Assembly: GCA_905214875.1 (NCBI GenBank)
Contig: CAJMNR010000084.1
Location: 1-5,632, forward strand
Direction of reading: 5' to 3'
Origin: an uncultured bacterium
GTDB lineage: Bacteria > Bacillota > Clostridia > Lachnospirales > Lachnospiraceae
Length of the DNA: 5,632 nucleotides
The stretch's first letter is position 1. Each line of letters begins with the position of its first letter. Under the pieces are notes generated by a model, which was not told where the DNA came from, ran no database searches, and was given only the letters and a program-made list of their open reading frames with translations. Shown piece by piece: positions 5,576-5,632 of the stretch. Position numbers and translations under genes: made by a program.

Positions 5576-5625
5576 ACAAGAACAAAGTGTGTGTTCCACA
5601 CACTCTCGCGTCTTTTGTGTTTGTC
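5575..5625. repeat. Nested inverted repeat with an 8-bp perfect core
   Basis: The core AGTGTGTG (5586-5593) and CACACACT (5597-5604) form a perfect 8-bp stem with a 3-base loop. Outer arms GACAAGAACAAA (5575-5586) and TTTGTGTTTGTC (5614-5625) pair with two mismatches, sharing base 5586 with the core stem, and enclose an unpaired CTCGCGTCT on the 3' side only. Read on the plus strand, the core stem is followed by a T-rich stretch. It could be part of a structured RNA, a weak terminator, or a protein site for a gene to the right of the window. Confidence 0.45.
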
Positions 5626-5632
5626 AAGGAAC

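Larger units (their letters stand above)
5395..5632. other. Intergenic region, no gene recognised
   Basis: No frame here has a plausible start with a ribosome binding site and sensible composition. On the minus strand there is a good Shine-Dalgarno AAAGGAGAT (about 5482-5490) without an ATG at a usable distance, and short open stretches on either side of it are broken by stops. An ATG at 5514 on the plus strand stays open to the window edge for about 39 codons, but it lacks a ribosome binding site. Short inverted repeats near the right edge are listed separately. Confidence 0.5.

Noticed and set aside
5514..5632. Plus-strand frame open to the right edge
   Set aside because: No ribosome binding site, it runs through the inverted repeats, and its residue composition is not protein-like; the window ends before it can be judged.

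Overview
The window looks like a chromosomal segment from a low-G+C Gram-positive bacterium. It is AT-rich, its genes are tightly packed on one strand, and Shine-Dalgarno sites are purine/G-rich. An endospore-forming Firmicute (clostridial or bacillar) fits best, because the gene set resembles the spore-surface manganese oxidase cluster of marine Bacillus (mnx). No rRNA, tRNA, phage gene, insertion sequence or CRISPR array was recognised, so any finer taxonomic placement is a guess.

Layout. Bases 1-339 are a divergent intergenic region. On the minus strand there is a near-consensus housekeeping promoter (49-77) reading out of the left edge, presumably into a gene just outside the window. A perfect 9-bp inverted repeat lies at 122-145. 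A good match to the mother-cell sporulation -10 element CATANNNTA (288-296) lies in front of the plus-strand operon. The operon runs 340-5305: a protein with 20% cysteine built on a CDxK tetrad repeat (340-906); an apparently out-of-frame continuation or separate small reading frame (about 905-1075); two small proteins that look like paralogues (1094-1465 and 1482-1724); and a 1195-residue multicopper oxidase (1718-5305). A strong stem-loop terminator follows at 5339-5394. Bases 5395-5632 show no convincing gene, but contain two short inverted repeats near the right edge.

How the genes may work together. The oxidase has three tandem copies of a two-cupredoxin unit (six domains). Only one complete set of copper ligands is present, at the junction of units 1 and 2. 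This size and architecture match MnxG, the catalytic subunit of the Bacillus Mn(II) oxidase, which is known to work with two small subunits, MnxE and MnxF, encoded just upstream. The two small paralogous proteins here sit in exactly those positions and are the best candidates for equivalents. The novel element is the cysteine-repeat protein at the head of the operon. It is a plausible metal store, copper donor or disulfide-crosslinked coat component for the oxidase, but that role is inferred from composition and position only. None of the products has an obvious signal peptide, which fits assembly onto the spore from the mother-cell cytoplasm.
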